From assembly GCF_036669915.1 (NCBI RefSeq), contig NC_089322.1:18887719-18951718 (forward strand): a stretch of DNA of 64,000 nt, read 5' to 3'. The stretch is from Pocillopora verrucosa. Lineage: Eukaryota; Cnidaria; Anthozoa; Scleractinia; Pocilloporidae. Positions 22,608-34,651 of this stretch are shown here, piece after piece. A program made the translations under genes and the position numbers. Position 1 is the first letter of the stretch; each line of letters opens with the position of its first letter. The notes beneath the pieces are model-generated. The model did no database searches and was not told where the DNA came from. It saw only the letters and a program-made list of their open reading frames with translations.

Positions 22608-25391
22608 ATGTCGAGGAAAGAGACAGAGCCAGCGGTAAATGTTGTCCAAGATGGCTCCCAGTCGTCCTTGTGTGTGAGACGCACATGCGAATCTGACTCC
22701 TGTTGGTCTTGGTTGGTCTGTGGTGTGTGTGCTTTGTGTAACATTATCATCTGTGGTCTAACGTATAGCTATGGAATTCTGTTTCCCTCGCTGCTGGACG
22801 AATTTAAACAAGGAAAGGCGACCACAGGTATGCGGAACTTTCTTAGTCAAGGTGCTATAAATACGTCGTGGATCAGATAACTACCCGAGTGACCTGAAAA
22901 TTATTGTTTCATTTTATTCCCGTCCACCGAAAACGACGAATAAAAGTCTCTCTTCATCTTAGTGAAGATTCAAGTATACTTCCAAAAGTGTTTATCTGTG
23001 TTCCCTTTTCTCCATTACTCCTAAGAACCTCTCTGACTTTGAAGCACTGTTTTGAGCAAAAGTGGACATTTTGGATTTTACCCCTGGGGCACCATTACCC
23101 AACATTTCACCTTTCTAACAAAGTTTGAGACTTTTCTAGCTAAAGATCCGCTCTATATATATATGGTCTTTTCTTTATCAGGGTTGTTCGACTTGCATTT
23201 GACCTTAAAACACAAAGGGTTCTCAGAAGATTTCCAGGGTTCTTTTCCCTTCAAGGAAATTGGGAAGGCCCTGGAGACGAGAAGAAATTTTTTTCTTTGC
23301 TGTTTCATCGATAGGTTAGCAAAGAATTAGCATCTTGAGGTCCCAAAGAGTAACCAGGCCTTTTACAGAATTGTCTTAACTTGCGCTTAAAAGTGTGCGG
23401 TAAAAGGTATCCTTGACCCCACCAATGATTTAATTTTTCGCGATAAACAGAGCGCTAGCTGATGGTGATGTTATGTTATGACGGTGGCGAGGTTACTGAG
23501 TTGTTTTCAAAATGGTGGCGCCCTTAGATGAATATCAAGCACATTTGAAGACAAATTTTGAACGGTTACAATACTTAGATTCTCTAATCGCGATCAGTAG
23601 TGAACTTGAATATCAATTCTTAATTGATATATAGTTCTTCTTCAACTCTTCTCCTTTTTTCATAGCACTGGTTGGATCACTAGCCATGGTTGGAACAGGT
23701 GTGTACAGTATGCTGGTGGCTAAAGTGTACAACCGCATCGGGCCCCTTAAAACTGTCATCGCAGGGACCCTAATCAGTATTGCAGCCCTCCTGGTGACGT
23801 CACGGGGTACAGGCATCTATTTCATCATGGTCAGCTATGGTATCATTTTCGGAATTGGGTCATGTTTCGTGTTTCTTCCTTTGTACTTGACGATGCCTAA
23901 GTACTTTATAAAACGGCGCTCATTAGCACTGGGGCTTGTTGCCATGGGGCCAGGAGGAGGCTTGTTCGTGATGAGCCCAATAATGCAGGCTTTTGTAGAT
24001 ACACTTGATTGGCGCGGGACATTTATGGCCATGGCTGGGATTGTGGCCTTAATAGGGCCCCTTAGTTGTGTCTTTATCAGAATACCTGATGATAAGACAG
24101 ATCAACGCGACGCTCCGGGGGAGGATTATAGAGAAAAGCTCTCTTACTTGTGGTTCATTAGAAATAGACGTTTTGTTATTTTCACTGTTGCTACATGTTT
24201 GTCGTACGCCGGGCATTACATTCCATCCTTCCATATGGTAAGTCGAGCTTTGTAGCATTACCACTGCAACAAAGTCTTGCTAAATAATCAAAAGTGTCTT
24301 CTTAGGTAAAAATTTGTTGCGGGAGGTAAGGAGGGGGGAGGGGAGATTGGAGGATTTGGGATGGCGTGGTTTTTAGGGTGAACGGCGAGGGCATCAGTCG
24401 TCGCTAATAGAGGGGGGCTGGAGAAAATGGACTGCCAATCAACTGCCAATGAAGCGGGAGAGAGTCATAAGAATAGCCTCAGAGGGACCACGTTGATTTT
24501 ATTTTTAGTCTACACCGGTACTCTGTACCAGTAATATTTCGTCGGCTGAATTACCCTCAGATTCCGTCACCGTGGAATCCCAACTATGACTTCGCCGATA
24601 ATGGAAACCAGTTTTGAATTTTTTGGCGAGTAAACGTCGTTCTACAACAAGTTATTTATTTTACAGGTTCGGTATTGCGAGACACTAGGAATATCTACAA
24701 ATCAATCCTCTAAACTCTACATCTACAGCGGAGTTACGTCATTGCTAGTGCGTCCTGTGATCGGTCGTCTGTGTGACTTCCAAAAGATTCAAGCGCACTC
24801 TCTTTTCCAGATCGCTGCGGTTGCGGAGGGAATTGCTACCTTACTTCTGCCGCTCGCTAAACGATATATTTATTTTGTGCTTTATTTCCTGTTGTATGGA
24901 TGTACGGACGGAGCCATGTTCAGCGCCATGTGTGTTGCATGCATGTTTTGTTTTAAAGGAACTCAGCGTAATCGTGGGTTTGGTTTCTACCAGAGTATTA
25001 CAAATATCGTATCTGCATTTGGTCCAGCTCTCGGAGGTATGCATTGAATATCGCCTTAACCTTAACCTCAACCTTAACTCCTCTGAGAACTGATTAGTTA
25101 TCCTTCCTATTGGCTTCCATGTATTTCTTTGTTATATAGTAAAGAGAATTTAGTGCTTCTCGAGATAAAGCCCAGTCAAATTTTTAATTATTCTCGGATT
25201 TTTCTCTCGCAGGGCTTGTCGCGGACAGTTTCGGAGGGTACCCTCCAGCGTTTTACATGTCAGGAGCCTTGGTAGCTCTCAGCGGAGTTATAGTTCTTCT
25301 TGTTCTATTTGTAAAACAAGATCACCAAGATCCTGCAGAAACTGCCATAAGAGGAGCACTATTGGTGGTCGAAAAATGTACTGTTGTTTGA
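22608..25391 (+). CDS. SLC16 monocarboxylate-transporter-like MFS protein 2
   Basis: A complete four-exon gene: 22608-22827 (ATG), 23666-24237, 24667-25036 and 25213-25391 (TGA). It is 1341 nt and 446 aa, with the same intron phases (1, 0, 1) as the minus-strand gene at 10.6-14.8 kb. A short hydrophilic N-terminus leads to TM1 (DSCWSWLVCG). The TM4-5 region has YFIKRRSLALGLVAMGPGGG, which is close to the SLC16 RRxLAxGL-G pattern. The middle loop is charged (IPDDKTDQRDAPGEDYREK), and TM8 has [10 protein letters not shown]. About 12 helices are expected at the plasma membrane. The substrate is unknown. It ends VEKCTVV, as the first gene does. A sense AATAAA lies at 25719-25724. It converges on sulfotransferase 1, with 400 bp between the two stop codons. 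Confidence 0.87.
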
Positions 25392-25791
25392 CGTCCACAG
25401 CGAAAGATTTCTTGTCATAAGCTTCTTTCTCCCCCACCCCCTCCCCCACCTCCTACATTTTGTAATCTCGTATCCAGACCCTCCACGGCCAAGCGGTTGT
25501 AAGGTCCGACTTTTCAGTTACAGTTAATCGGTAGGATCTGGCAACGTGATTGACGTTTTCGCTTTCTCTCCTCGTATGCTTCTTATGTTGATTGAGGAGG
25601 GGTGGAGCTTAAACTCTGGGTCACTCTACCACACCCCTATCACTCTATCCGTGCCTCTCTCAAACTTCACAGAAAAGAGATTGCTTCCCTTAGCTACGCA
25701 ATAGCCTGAATAATAACAAATAAAAGCACTATGTAACTAAAATGCATTTTACAAGGAATTGATGTTTGAGTTGAGAACCAATCGACGTTCG

Positions 25792-28404
25792 TTATTCTGT
25801 GTCAAAATGCAGTCCAGTCCCGTTCAATTTCGTCAAGAACGTTTCTTCAAACTGCTTGTTTAATTCTTCACTGAAGATGTTTTTCCAGTCTCCAATCTGA
25901 CCCTTGCGAAGGAAGTTTGGTTTTGTAGCAAATGCCGATATGACATAAGAGTTGGAGTTTTTCTTCATTTCCGCAAACGTACACTGGTGGGCGATTTTAC
26001 GGATCATTTCATCTGAAAGTGGCTTCTCGAGAAATTCGCTGATTAGTCGAACGTTACCACAAAGATCCTGAAAGGTAAATGGATTTTTATGGAAATCATT
26101 ACAAGTTTAGACTTGTGCAACTACTCACTATTTATTTAGAGGGTTTTATGGTTGCACAATCTCCGCTCCCTTCCTGATAACAGACTCGGATTCGCCTTAC
26201 AATCGTCGGACTATTAAATATATCTTGTGTACTTGTAGTTCTACTAAAACACTGATGAGTAAAACATGAAAATTGTTCACCTTCTTTAAATCTTCATATT
26301 TGAGAAATAAGACGTGAGGTTCGTCTCTGTGTTTCCACCAGGGTAGCACATGATCAGGCCAAAAGCCATATGAATCTGCAGGAAATTATTCAAATTAACA
26401 ACCATTTCATTTGATCACAGATATCTAACGGTTTATGGAGGTTTCGTCCCATTGCAAGTTCGCTCTCCTACCTCCTTTGCAAATTTGCCCCGAGAAGTGA
26501 AACAAGTTCGCACCTACCTTCCCCAGCTCGCCCCTAAACCTTTCAGGATAATTTTTGTTTCATCAATCGAGTTGATGATGCAAATTGGTTACCGTAAAGG
26601 GTTTCAAAGCTGACGTTTCGTCAGAGCAAATCAGCGCAGCCCTTCGTCAGAGCAAATCACTCGCCATTTATCATTCGCTCTGACGAAGGGCTAACGCCCG
26701 AAACGTGAGATTTGAAAGTCTTCACAGGGTAACATTATCAACTCAGTTGATAAAAACAGATTAATTCTTTTGTTATACTTCCCCACTGGGTCAGTCCCAC
26801 AGTTTCTTTAGAAACTTACCCGCCGCCCACCACTCCTCCCCCTCCCCCCCTGAGGCAGAACGTATTCTTTTGCTGTCGAAATCACGATACCGTTCAAAGA
26901 TTTGAGGGCGACCTGACTGGTAAAGGTGGGAGCGAACTTGTTTTTCCTCAGGTGGCGAACTTGCAGACGGTAGGAGGCCAGCTTGCAATTCTGTCAAACT
27001 TCCGCTTAGCTTACAGCGAAAACCATTTTCAACAAATAAAAATCCTTACTTTTGCCCTCAAGAAACAACTTTGCAAAGAACTCCCACGTCCCATTAAAGT
27101 AACTGCCAGGGCCAAAGCTTAGGACGAAGTGATAATATGAAACAGCAACGTCCCTTGGATTTCTTGCCACGTAAATATACTTGCTTCTTTTGCTCACCTC
27201 TTTACTAATTGGAATCACACGATAAGGAAGATGCGACTTAATTAAGCGGGGACTGGGCCGAGAAGTTACGGAGACCTTCTGCCCGTCTGACTCGTCTCCA
27301 GGCCTATCGAAGAGCTGACTTTTTTCCAAAAAGGGATAGCGACTTTGTACACTTTCTTCGCTGATTTTTCCATCGTTGAATATTTGCCAGACAATTTCTT
27401 GCACCCAGGTTGTTCCTGAAAAAAAGGAAAGAAAGTTTAGTTCAAGGATAGATCTCGTTGTCCGCAGTTTGCATTTCTTGCACGCACTAATTTGGTCAGT
27501 TGTAAACATGAGCTACTCTATCAATGGTACGAAGTGATTCGGTTTGTTGTAGAAATCATGATGTTTTACGTACTCTCCCTATGGACCTTTTAAGCTATGA
27601 AGTCACGTGTTTTAAACAATGATTACAAAATGGTATGTGTTTCCTTACTCGGAACTGATTAGATCAAATGACCACCACAAACCGTATAATATTAAGCCAA
27701 GCTTTAATAATTATTCGATCTAAAAGAAATACATTTATAATTCGCAATTAGAACAAACGCAAATCAAGTCTTTATCTTGTAACTAAATTCAAAAACTTCA
27801 ATATAAACTTACTTCTGTGGCGGGTCGTTACAACAGTCTCACTTTACGGGTTAGCAGATTCTCCAGGTAAGCGGATTTAGAGACAGAAAAACGATAACAA
27901 AATAACTTCTTTCTCACTTCGATTCTGCTGAAAAACTGACTTAAAACATAATAATCTAACGCTTTTAAATCAATCTATTGAATTAATGTCAATCAAGATT
28001 CTTGTCATCGAATAAATCTGTCAACACGAGGCAACGCCTATTTATTAAACGAAACAGTATGTGTTGTAGACGTCTTATGGACAAAATTGCATTTTTTTTT
28101 TTGCCGAAATTTTCCTTATTTACAAATAAATCAGCACTCAAAAGACTGCACTGTGAAAGAAATCGGTGACAAAGAGGAGCAAAGTGGCCAATCGAAAGGA
28201 TCGATCTATAGCCTTACCTGATTTTGGAAAACTGACCACAAAAATATCGTCTGAACGGGTTTCAAAACGAGTCAAGTCCCTCTCAATATCCTTATCAATG
28301 CTGGGCGCGTTGATTGATAATCGTACGCCATGAATCAGCGTTTGTCGTGGTCCAAAGAACTCTCCTTCCTTTTCTTGGATGACTGTGAAATGTTCCGACA
28401 TCAT
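25792..28404 (-). CDS. cytosolic sulfotransferase, copy 1 (intact)
   Basis: Four exons on the minus strand: 28404-28218 (ATG), 27415-27050, 26375-26281 and 26067-25792 (TAA). They total 924 nt and encode 307 aa, the usual length for a cytosolic SULT. It transfers sulfonate from PAPS to a hydroxyl or amine acceptor. Visible motifs are the PAPS 5'-phosphosulfate loop PKSGTTWVQE, which spans the exon 1/2 junction (residues about 59-68), the catalytic histidine in IKSHLPY, the 3'-phosphate site in YVARNPRDVAVSYYHF, and the C-terminal RKGQIGDWK block. There is no signal peptide. MSEH could be an alternative start one codon in, since the gene begins MMSEHF. The acceptor substrate cannot be inferred. 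Intron 2 carries a foldback element shared with all other copies. Confidence 0.9.
26452..26992. mobile_element. foldback element in sulfotransferase 1 intron
   Basis: About 65-bp inverted ends (ttgcaagttcgctctcctac on the left, its inverse near 26925-26990 on the right) enclose an inner inverted repeat (cgtaaagggtttcaaagctg / its inverse) and CTGACGA-GGGC-TAAC-GCCC-GAAAC at 26680-26704. Equivalent elements sit in the same intron of copies 2 (31992-32760, with its left part duplicated), 3 (38496-39015) and 4 (47903-48435), so insertion preceded the gene duplications. Confidence 0.7.
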
Positions 28405-28699
28405 TGGTAGGTAACGTCTGCACTATTGCGCGACTTATTCGTCCCAGTACCTTCCTTATCTTGTTCTTATAGTGATTGTCGTTAGATTCGTCACGCAACA
28501 CTCCCCCTCCTTATTACGTTAGTGCTGGATTTAACAAAGTGTAAAAGGAGTGGGCACATCATTTATTTTGCATAATATCTAATTACGTGTCTATTCTCGT
28601 ACGAAGATTTAAAACACAAATTCGTGCGACTAGCGATGGAGAATCAGTGTATGGATAAAGGGGGAAGGTTTCTGAAGAAATTGTGGAACTGCGTAGGTG

Positions 28700-28870
28700 G
28701 AGGGCATTATAAAATAGTTTGATTTTATCAAATGAGTTGATATTGTAAATTTGCCACCCTGAAGAATTCCTAAAGCTGATTCCCTCGTTCGAGCAAAGGG
28801 CTAACTTTCGAAACAGCAGCTCTGTAAAATCCTTACGATGGCCACTTACTCAGTCAGTTGTGAAAATTGT
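28700..28870. repeat. half foldback element upstream of sulfotransferase 1
   Basis: Contains the atcaaatgagttgatattgt arm, tcgttcgagcaaagggctaa, ctttcgaaacagcagctctg and ccttacgatggccac. The same block lies at about 43550-43680 upstream of sulfotransferase 3. It is part of the duplicated unit. Confidence 0.55.
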
Positions 28871-29027
28871 TCTTCGTTGTACGCATTTATTCGTTCGGTT
28901 GTAAACATATGCAAGCTTCTTACCGATGACTGCGAAAGATCCCATGCATAATTATTGGTTGCGTAAAACTTTAACCGTGTTTAACTTGCCATAATTAACG
29001 TGATCCACTCTTGATCTAGAGCCTTAC

Positions 29028-29210
29028 CTGATTTTGGAAAACTAACCAAATAAATATCCTCTGATCGCGTTTCAAAACGACTCAAATCCCTCTGAAAGTC
29101 TTTATCAGCAAAGAGCATAAAATGATAATCGTACACCATATATTAACGCCTGTCGTGGTCCAAAGAACTCTCTGTCCTTTTTTTTAAGTGATTGTGAAAT
29201 GTTCCGACAT
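29028..29210 (-). pseudogene. decayed alternative first exon (exon 1b) of sulfotransferase 1
   Basis: A second copy of the sulfotransferase first exon lies 5' of the one used by copy 1. Start codon, MSEHFTIT reading and the donor TCAG|GTAAGG are recognisable, but the frame meets TAA after the eighth codon and contains further indels. The intact counterpart is at 43948-44131 in the third unit. It cannot encode a full N-terminus here. Confidence 0.7.
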
Positions 29211-29702
29211 CACAGGCGACGAGCAGGGAAAAAAAAATATCGCAACACGAGTAGACAGCGGTGGAACAGTAACTCATAAAGAGACATCTGAAGTTTACAT
29301 CATTGGTATGTAACGTGTGCACTGTTGTGCAACTCTTACGTACCTCCTTCACTTGTTCTCTCGTGTCCGCTGTAAAGGTAGTCACGCAACACTCTCCCTC
29401 TGTATTGCGTTAAAATGAGATCTGTGACGTCTGCCTTTCCTGACAGAGCACGAAAGGAGTGAAGGAGGGGAGGAATTATGGTCTTATTTATCAGTTTTAA
29501 CATTTTTTTTCGCTTGTGTTGTGGGCATGGAGCAAGGTTTTCCACTCGCCGTTTTTTTTTTCGGATTGGCCCAGGTACGTTTTCTCCTTTTTCCCACGGT
29601 CAAAGTGCACCAAGAGGGCTTAGCACGAATCATAGACTTCCAGAGCGTCTTCGCAGTGGTAGCTCTTGGGGAGGTAGAAAAACTCCAAAACCCTGACAAT
29701 TT

Positions 29703-31149
29703 ACCACTAAAACATTCAGTTTGCGACCGAAATGGTTTCCCTTTTCGATCTGCGTCGTAATAAAATCATCGATAGAAAGAAGAAACCAGCTTCACGACTG
29801 GGTTATTTTTTTCGAGAATAATTGACTGATGATATGTTATCAAATGCTGCGCCACGTAAAGAAACTTTCACAACCAAATTTACGCATTTGAAATAAAATC
29901 GCATTGACATACGCTCAGGATGTTTTCAGTCTATCAAGATTTCGATCGCTTCGACCGAAACTGGAATGACTAATCCTTCAAGGATGGTGCGTCTTCTAAA
30001 TATTCCTTCTCGTTTTAGTTTCCGTGACACCACACAAATAGGAGCTATATATTTTCCATCACAGCCAGATCGACGAAAAAAATCCAGAGGCCAGAATTGT
30101 CAGTCGTAAACACCTTACCTTCAGGTAAGCGTTTTCCTTTTCTTGAATTACGCAATAAGTCGCTATGGGTAAATTTCAAATTACTCGCTCGCGATGTGGT
30201 TGAGAAAAAAAAATCGCGCGGTTCAGATCAGTTCCCTACACAAAGCCTATTGTCGTCTTCGCAGCCGTTCGTTCAAATCCTTGGGTTGTCAATCTGGTTG
30301 AGGAGTGTTGCATGACATCCTAAAGAAAAACGGCTACTTCTGTGCAGGTAACACTATAAATGAAGCAGCTGGAGACGCCTTTAGCCCTTCCTTTTACGCA
30401 GAAGTAAAAAGAGCGACTGAAATTGCTTACATTGCAGTATTTTTGTTATTATAAAGCAAGTTTCTAGCAGTCTTTAAAGGCAAAAATCTGGACGAGGTTA
30501 GAGACAGCATTGAATAGATTACCTTCAGTCCCTACTTTTCAGCAAAGTCCGTTGTACGAGTCGGAAAAAATCAGCAGAGAAAAGATAAAATGATGTTAGT
30601 GCACCGCGCGTAAGTCTGGGTGAGGTGCAACACATAGGTCAAGCTGTCTGGCAAGCCCACTTGCCGAGAAGTTTGAAAAGAGTAGAAAAAAGGCGAAAGA
30701 GACAAATTCTATGAAAGCGCAAATAAAAAAAATTTTTGATTACATGTCTCAAGGTTTAAGTTGAACAAAACTCAATTTTTGATCAAACTCAACAAACAAA
30801 CAAAAAGGAAGTAAACTGTTACTTTTAGAATTTGAAAAGGGGACCCACGGGCTCGTTATAAGCGTTTTGCATCTTCTAATGAGAGGGTACTGAAGTTGAG
30901 CATTTTGAATTATTTTTGGATTTTTCTCTCGCAGGGTTCGTAAAGGACAGTTTCGGATGGTACCCTCCAGCATTTTACATGTCAGGAGCCTTCTTAACTC
31001 TTAGTGGATCGAGTTGTAGTTTTTCTCGTTCTGTTTGTAAAACAAGATCATCAAGATCCTGGAAAAGTTGCCATAAGTTGCCCCCCACTCCTAACGTTTT
31101 CGTAGTCTCGTATCCAGACCCCCCACGGCCAAGCGGTTGTAAGGTCTGA
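29703..31149 (+). pseudogene. transporter 2 remnant: 5' flank plus exon 4 (unit 2)
   Basis: Sequence from 29703 to about 30655 matches the 5' flank of transporter 2 (about 21250-22300). Exons 1-3 are missing. At about 30905 the match resumes at the end of intron 3, with a good acceptor, and exon 4 follows from 30935 (VKDSFGWYPPAFYMSGAF). A frameshift then breaks the reading (about 31005), and the C-terminus is lost. It is the degraded transporter half of the second duplicated unit. It is not expected to make protein. Confidence 0.75.
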
Positions 31150-33412
31150 CTTTTCAGTTACAGTTAAACGGTAGAATCTGACAGCGAGAATGACGTTTTT
31201 GCTTTCTCTCCTCGTATGCTTCGTATGCGTATTGAGGAGGGGTGGGGCTCAAACTTTGGGTCACTCTACCACACCCCTATCACACTTTATTCGTGCCTCT
31301 CTGAAACTTCACAGGAAAGAGATTGTTTTGCTTAGCTACGCAATAACCTGAACAATTAAAAATAAAAGCACCACATTATTAAAATGCATTTTACAAGGAA
31401 TCGATGTTTAAGTCAAAAACCAATCAACGTGTGTCATTCTGTGTCAAAATGCAGTCCAGTCCCGTTCAATTTCGTCAGGAACGTTTCTTCAAATTGCTTG
31501 TTTAATTCTTCACTGAAGAGGCTCCTCCAGTCTCCAATCTGACCCTTGCGATTTGCGAAGCAAGTTTGGTTTTGTAGCATATTTCGAAAAGACATAAGAG
31601 TTGGAGTTTTTCTTCATTTCTGCAAACGTACACTGGTGGGTGATTTTACGGATTATTTCATCTGAAAGTGGCTTCTCGAGAAATTCGCTGATTAGTCGAA
31701 CGTTACCACAAAGATCCTGAAAGGTAAATGGCTTTTTAAGGAAATCATTACTAGTTTAGACTTGTGCAACTACTCACTCTTTATTTATAGGGGTTTTATG
31801 GTCGCACAATATCCGCTCCCTCACCTTCTTTAAACCTTCATATGTTAGAAATAACACGTGAGGTTCGTCTCTGTGTTTCCACCAGGGTACCACGTGATCA
31901 CACCAAAAGCCATAGGAATCTGTGAGAAATTATTTAAATTTACAATCATTTCATTTGATCACAGATATCTAACGGTTTATGGAGGTTTCGCCCCATTGCA
32001 AGTTCGTTCTCCTACCTCCTTTGCGAGTTTGCCCCGAGAAGTGAAACAAGTTCGCACCCACCTTCCTCAGCTCGCCCCTAAACCTTTCAAGATAATTTTT
32101 GTTTCATCAACCGAGTTGATGATGTAAATTGGTTACCGTAAAGTGTTTCAAAGCAGACGTTTCGTCAGAGCAAATCAGCGCAGCCCTACGTCAGAGCAAA
32201 TCACTCGCCATTTTTCATTCGCTCTGACGAAGGGCTAAAGATTTATGGAGGTTTCGCCCTATTGCAAGTTCGTTCTCCTACCTCCTTTGCGAGTTCGCCC
32301 CCTGAAGTGAAACAAGTTCACACCCACTGTTCCTACCTCGCCCTTAAACCTTCCAAGATAATTTTTATCAACCGAGTTCATGATGTAAATTGGTTACTGT
32401 AAAGAGTTTCGAAGCTGACGTTTCGAGCGTCAGCACTTCGTCAGAGCAAATCACTCACCATTTGCCATTCGCTCTGACGAAGGGCTAACGCCCGAAACCT
32501 GAGCTTTGAAACTCCTTACGATGGCCAATTAACATTATCAACTCAGTTGATAAAAACAAATGAAATTTCTTGTTATAATTGTTATTCTACCTCACCGAGG
32601 CAGTCCCTAAGGCAGAACGTATTCTTTTGCTGTCGAAATCATGATAGCTTTGAAAGATTTAGGGACGAACTGGTCCGAACTGGTAAAGGTGGGAGCGAGC
32701 TTGTTTTTCCTCAGGTGACGAACTTTCAGAGATAGTAGGAGGCGAGCTCCCAATGCCGTCAAACTTCCGCTTAGCTCACAGCAAAAACCATATTTAACAA
32801 ATAAAAATCCTTACTTTTGCCCTCAAGAAACAACTTAACGAAGAACTCCCACGTCCCATTAAAATAACTGCCAGCATCAAAGCTTTGGATGAAGTGATAA
32901 AATGAAACAGCAACGTCCTTTGGATTTCTTGCCACGTAAATATACTTGCTTCTTTTGCTCTCCTCCTTACTCATTGGAATCACATGATAAGGAAGATGCG
33001 ACTTAATTAAGCGGGGACTGGGCCGAGAAGTCATAGAGACCTTCTGCCCGTCTGACTCGTCTCCGGGCCTATCGAAGAGCTGACTTTTTTCCAAAAAGGG
33101 ATAGCGACTTTCCACCCTTTCTTCGCTGATTTTTCCATCGTTGAGTATTTGCCAGACAATTTCTTGCACCTAGGTTGTTCCTGAGAAAAAATAAAGAAAG
33201 TTTAGTTCAAGGATAGATCTCGTTGTCCGCAGTTTGCATTTCTTGCACGCTTTAATTTGGTCGTATTTGGTTGTAAACATGAGCTATTCTGTCAGTTATA
33301 CGTAGTGATTTGGTTTGCTGTAAAAAATTACGTTGTTTTACGTACTCTCCCTACGGACCTTTTAAGCTATGAGGTCCGTGGTTTGAAATGGCTAAACAAT
33401 GTAATATATTAA

Positions 33413-34651
33413 AGGGCATGTAAACCCAAAAATACATGTTTTTCATATACTATGAAAAAAGTGGCATAGAAAACGAATTTGAGATTTGTTTTGTCCAATT
33501 CGACTTATATTAGGGAGAAATTCCACTTCCCGTGAAAACACTTATGAAGTAAGCGTCGGAACTAAAATATTGCGCAACACATATTCCACAGTAAGATTGG
33601 TATTGCAGCGCGTATTAGTAGCAGTAGTTTGGACGAGGTTTTTTCAGAAAAGAGTGACACGAATGCCTTAAATCTAGTATATGACAGCGATGGGGATAAT
33701 CCAGAATCTTTAGGAGAGTCTCGGCCACGTCCTTAACATATGAGTCGCGTAGGGTTCACCGAAGGGATTCGCACAAGGACTGTAGAGAACATGTTGACAG
33801 TGGTGTTACCGTTTCGGAGACTCAGACGGGTATTTAATTTACTGTATGATTTATTTGCATCTGATATGAAAATCCAATAAAGCAAGAGTACAATCGGAAT
33901 ACAATAGAAATCTTTTTTTTCACCTGAACAAAGTTCACCAACTGTCGTTTCAAATTTGCGTCATTTGGAAATCTATGCCTTGTATGCTCAGTTTTGTTTG
34001 AATCAGTACAAAACTGGACGATACAACTTTCTACCATTATGAAAACATTGAACATATTGAAGCAAACTGTTAGTAAAAACTCATGACTAGACCGGCAAAC
34101 AATGGCTGTGGAGAAGACTCCTACGTGTCTCATGCGGTTATAAAACGTAACTTTGGAGGTTCCACCCCTCAGGTCACAGGAAAGATGGCGCCACTTAAGA
34201 TGGTGAATATTTCGAATTTGCAAGAGCTTTTACAAAGTGAAAATGGACTTTTCAGAAAAAAACGAATGGTGCCTTTGGTGTACTTGATATATTTACTAAA
34301 CATCTATGTGAAAAGAAAAACTTTGTCCCACGCTCGTGAGAAGACGAAAAAAACATCAATCTCTATTTCTTTACCGAGCTCAAAACTTACCATCTCTCTC
34401 ATTTCTATCTACAAACATTATGCTATCGATATTGCTGATCCTAGCAGTATGCAGGACATGTGTCATATGTACTTCGTAACAGACCTCGCACACCGTGTAG
34501 TCTCTATGGCTTAGTGATAGAGCATTGGAGCACGGAATCCGAAGGTCTGAAGTTCGATTCCTCAAGGGGACTCAGGATTATTTCTTTGTCCCACGCTCGT
34601 GAATAGACGAAAATATATCATTCTCTAACGTTTTTAGGGTTTACATGCCCT
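33413..34651. mobile_element. 1.24-kb TIR element in sulfotransferase 2 intron 1
   Basis: Perfect 14-bp inverted ends: gggcatgtaaaccc at 33414-33427 and gggtttacatgccc at 34637-34650. The flanks (atatattaaa on the left, taaagttcac on the right) join to give atatattaaagttcac, which is exactly the uninterrupted sequence at about 41447-41461 in sulfotransferase 3. A target duplication of 3-4 bp (TAAA-like) is likely. It encodes no recognisable transposase and is probably non-autonomous. Confidence 0.75.
34500..34571 (+). repeat. tRNA-like sequence (SINE head or pseudo-tRNA)
   Basis: Starts gtctctatggcttagtgata with an A box, and a B box gttcgattcct follows. The first seven bases pair with aggggac at the 3' end in six of seven positions, allowing G-U. 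The anticodon loop appears to have eight bases, so function as a tRNA is doubtful. It lies inside the TIR element, between two copies of tttgtcccacgctcgtga (about 34322 and 34586). Confidence 0.5.

Noticed and set aside
32771..33169. Separate short sulfotransferase gene starting at 33169
   Set aside because: The start is a GTG directly after the TAG that interrupts the PAPS loop; it is exon 2 of a pseudogene.
34083..34514. 143-codon frame in the 1.24-kb TIR element
   Set aside because: No transposase-like motif, and it runs into the tRNA-like sequence.
34500..34571. Functional tRNA gene
   Set aside because: The anticodon loop seems to have eight bases and T-stem pairing is imperfect; a SINE head or pseudo-tRNA is more likely.
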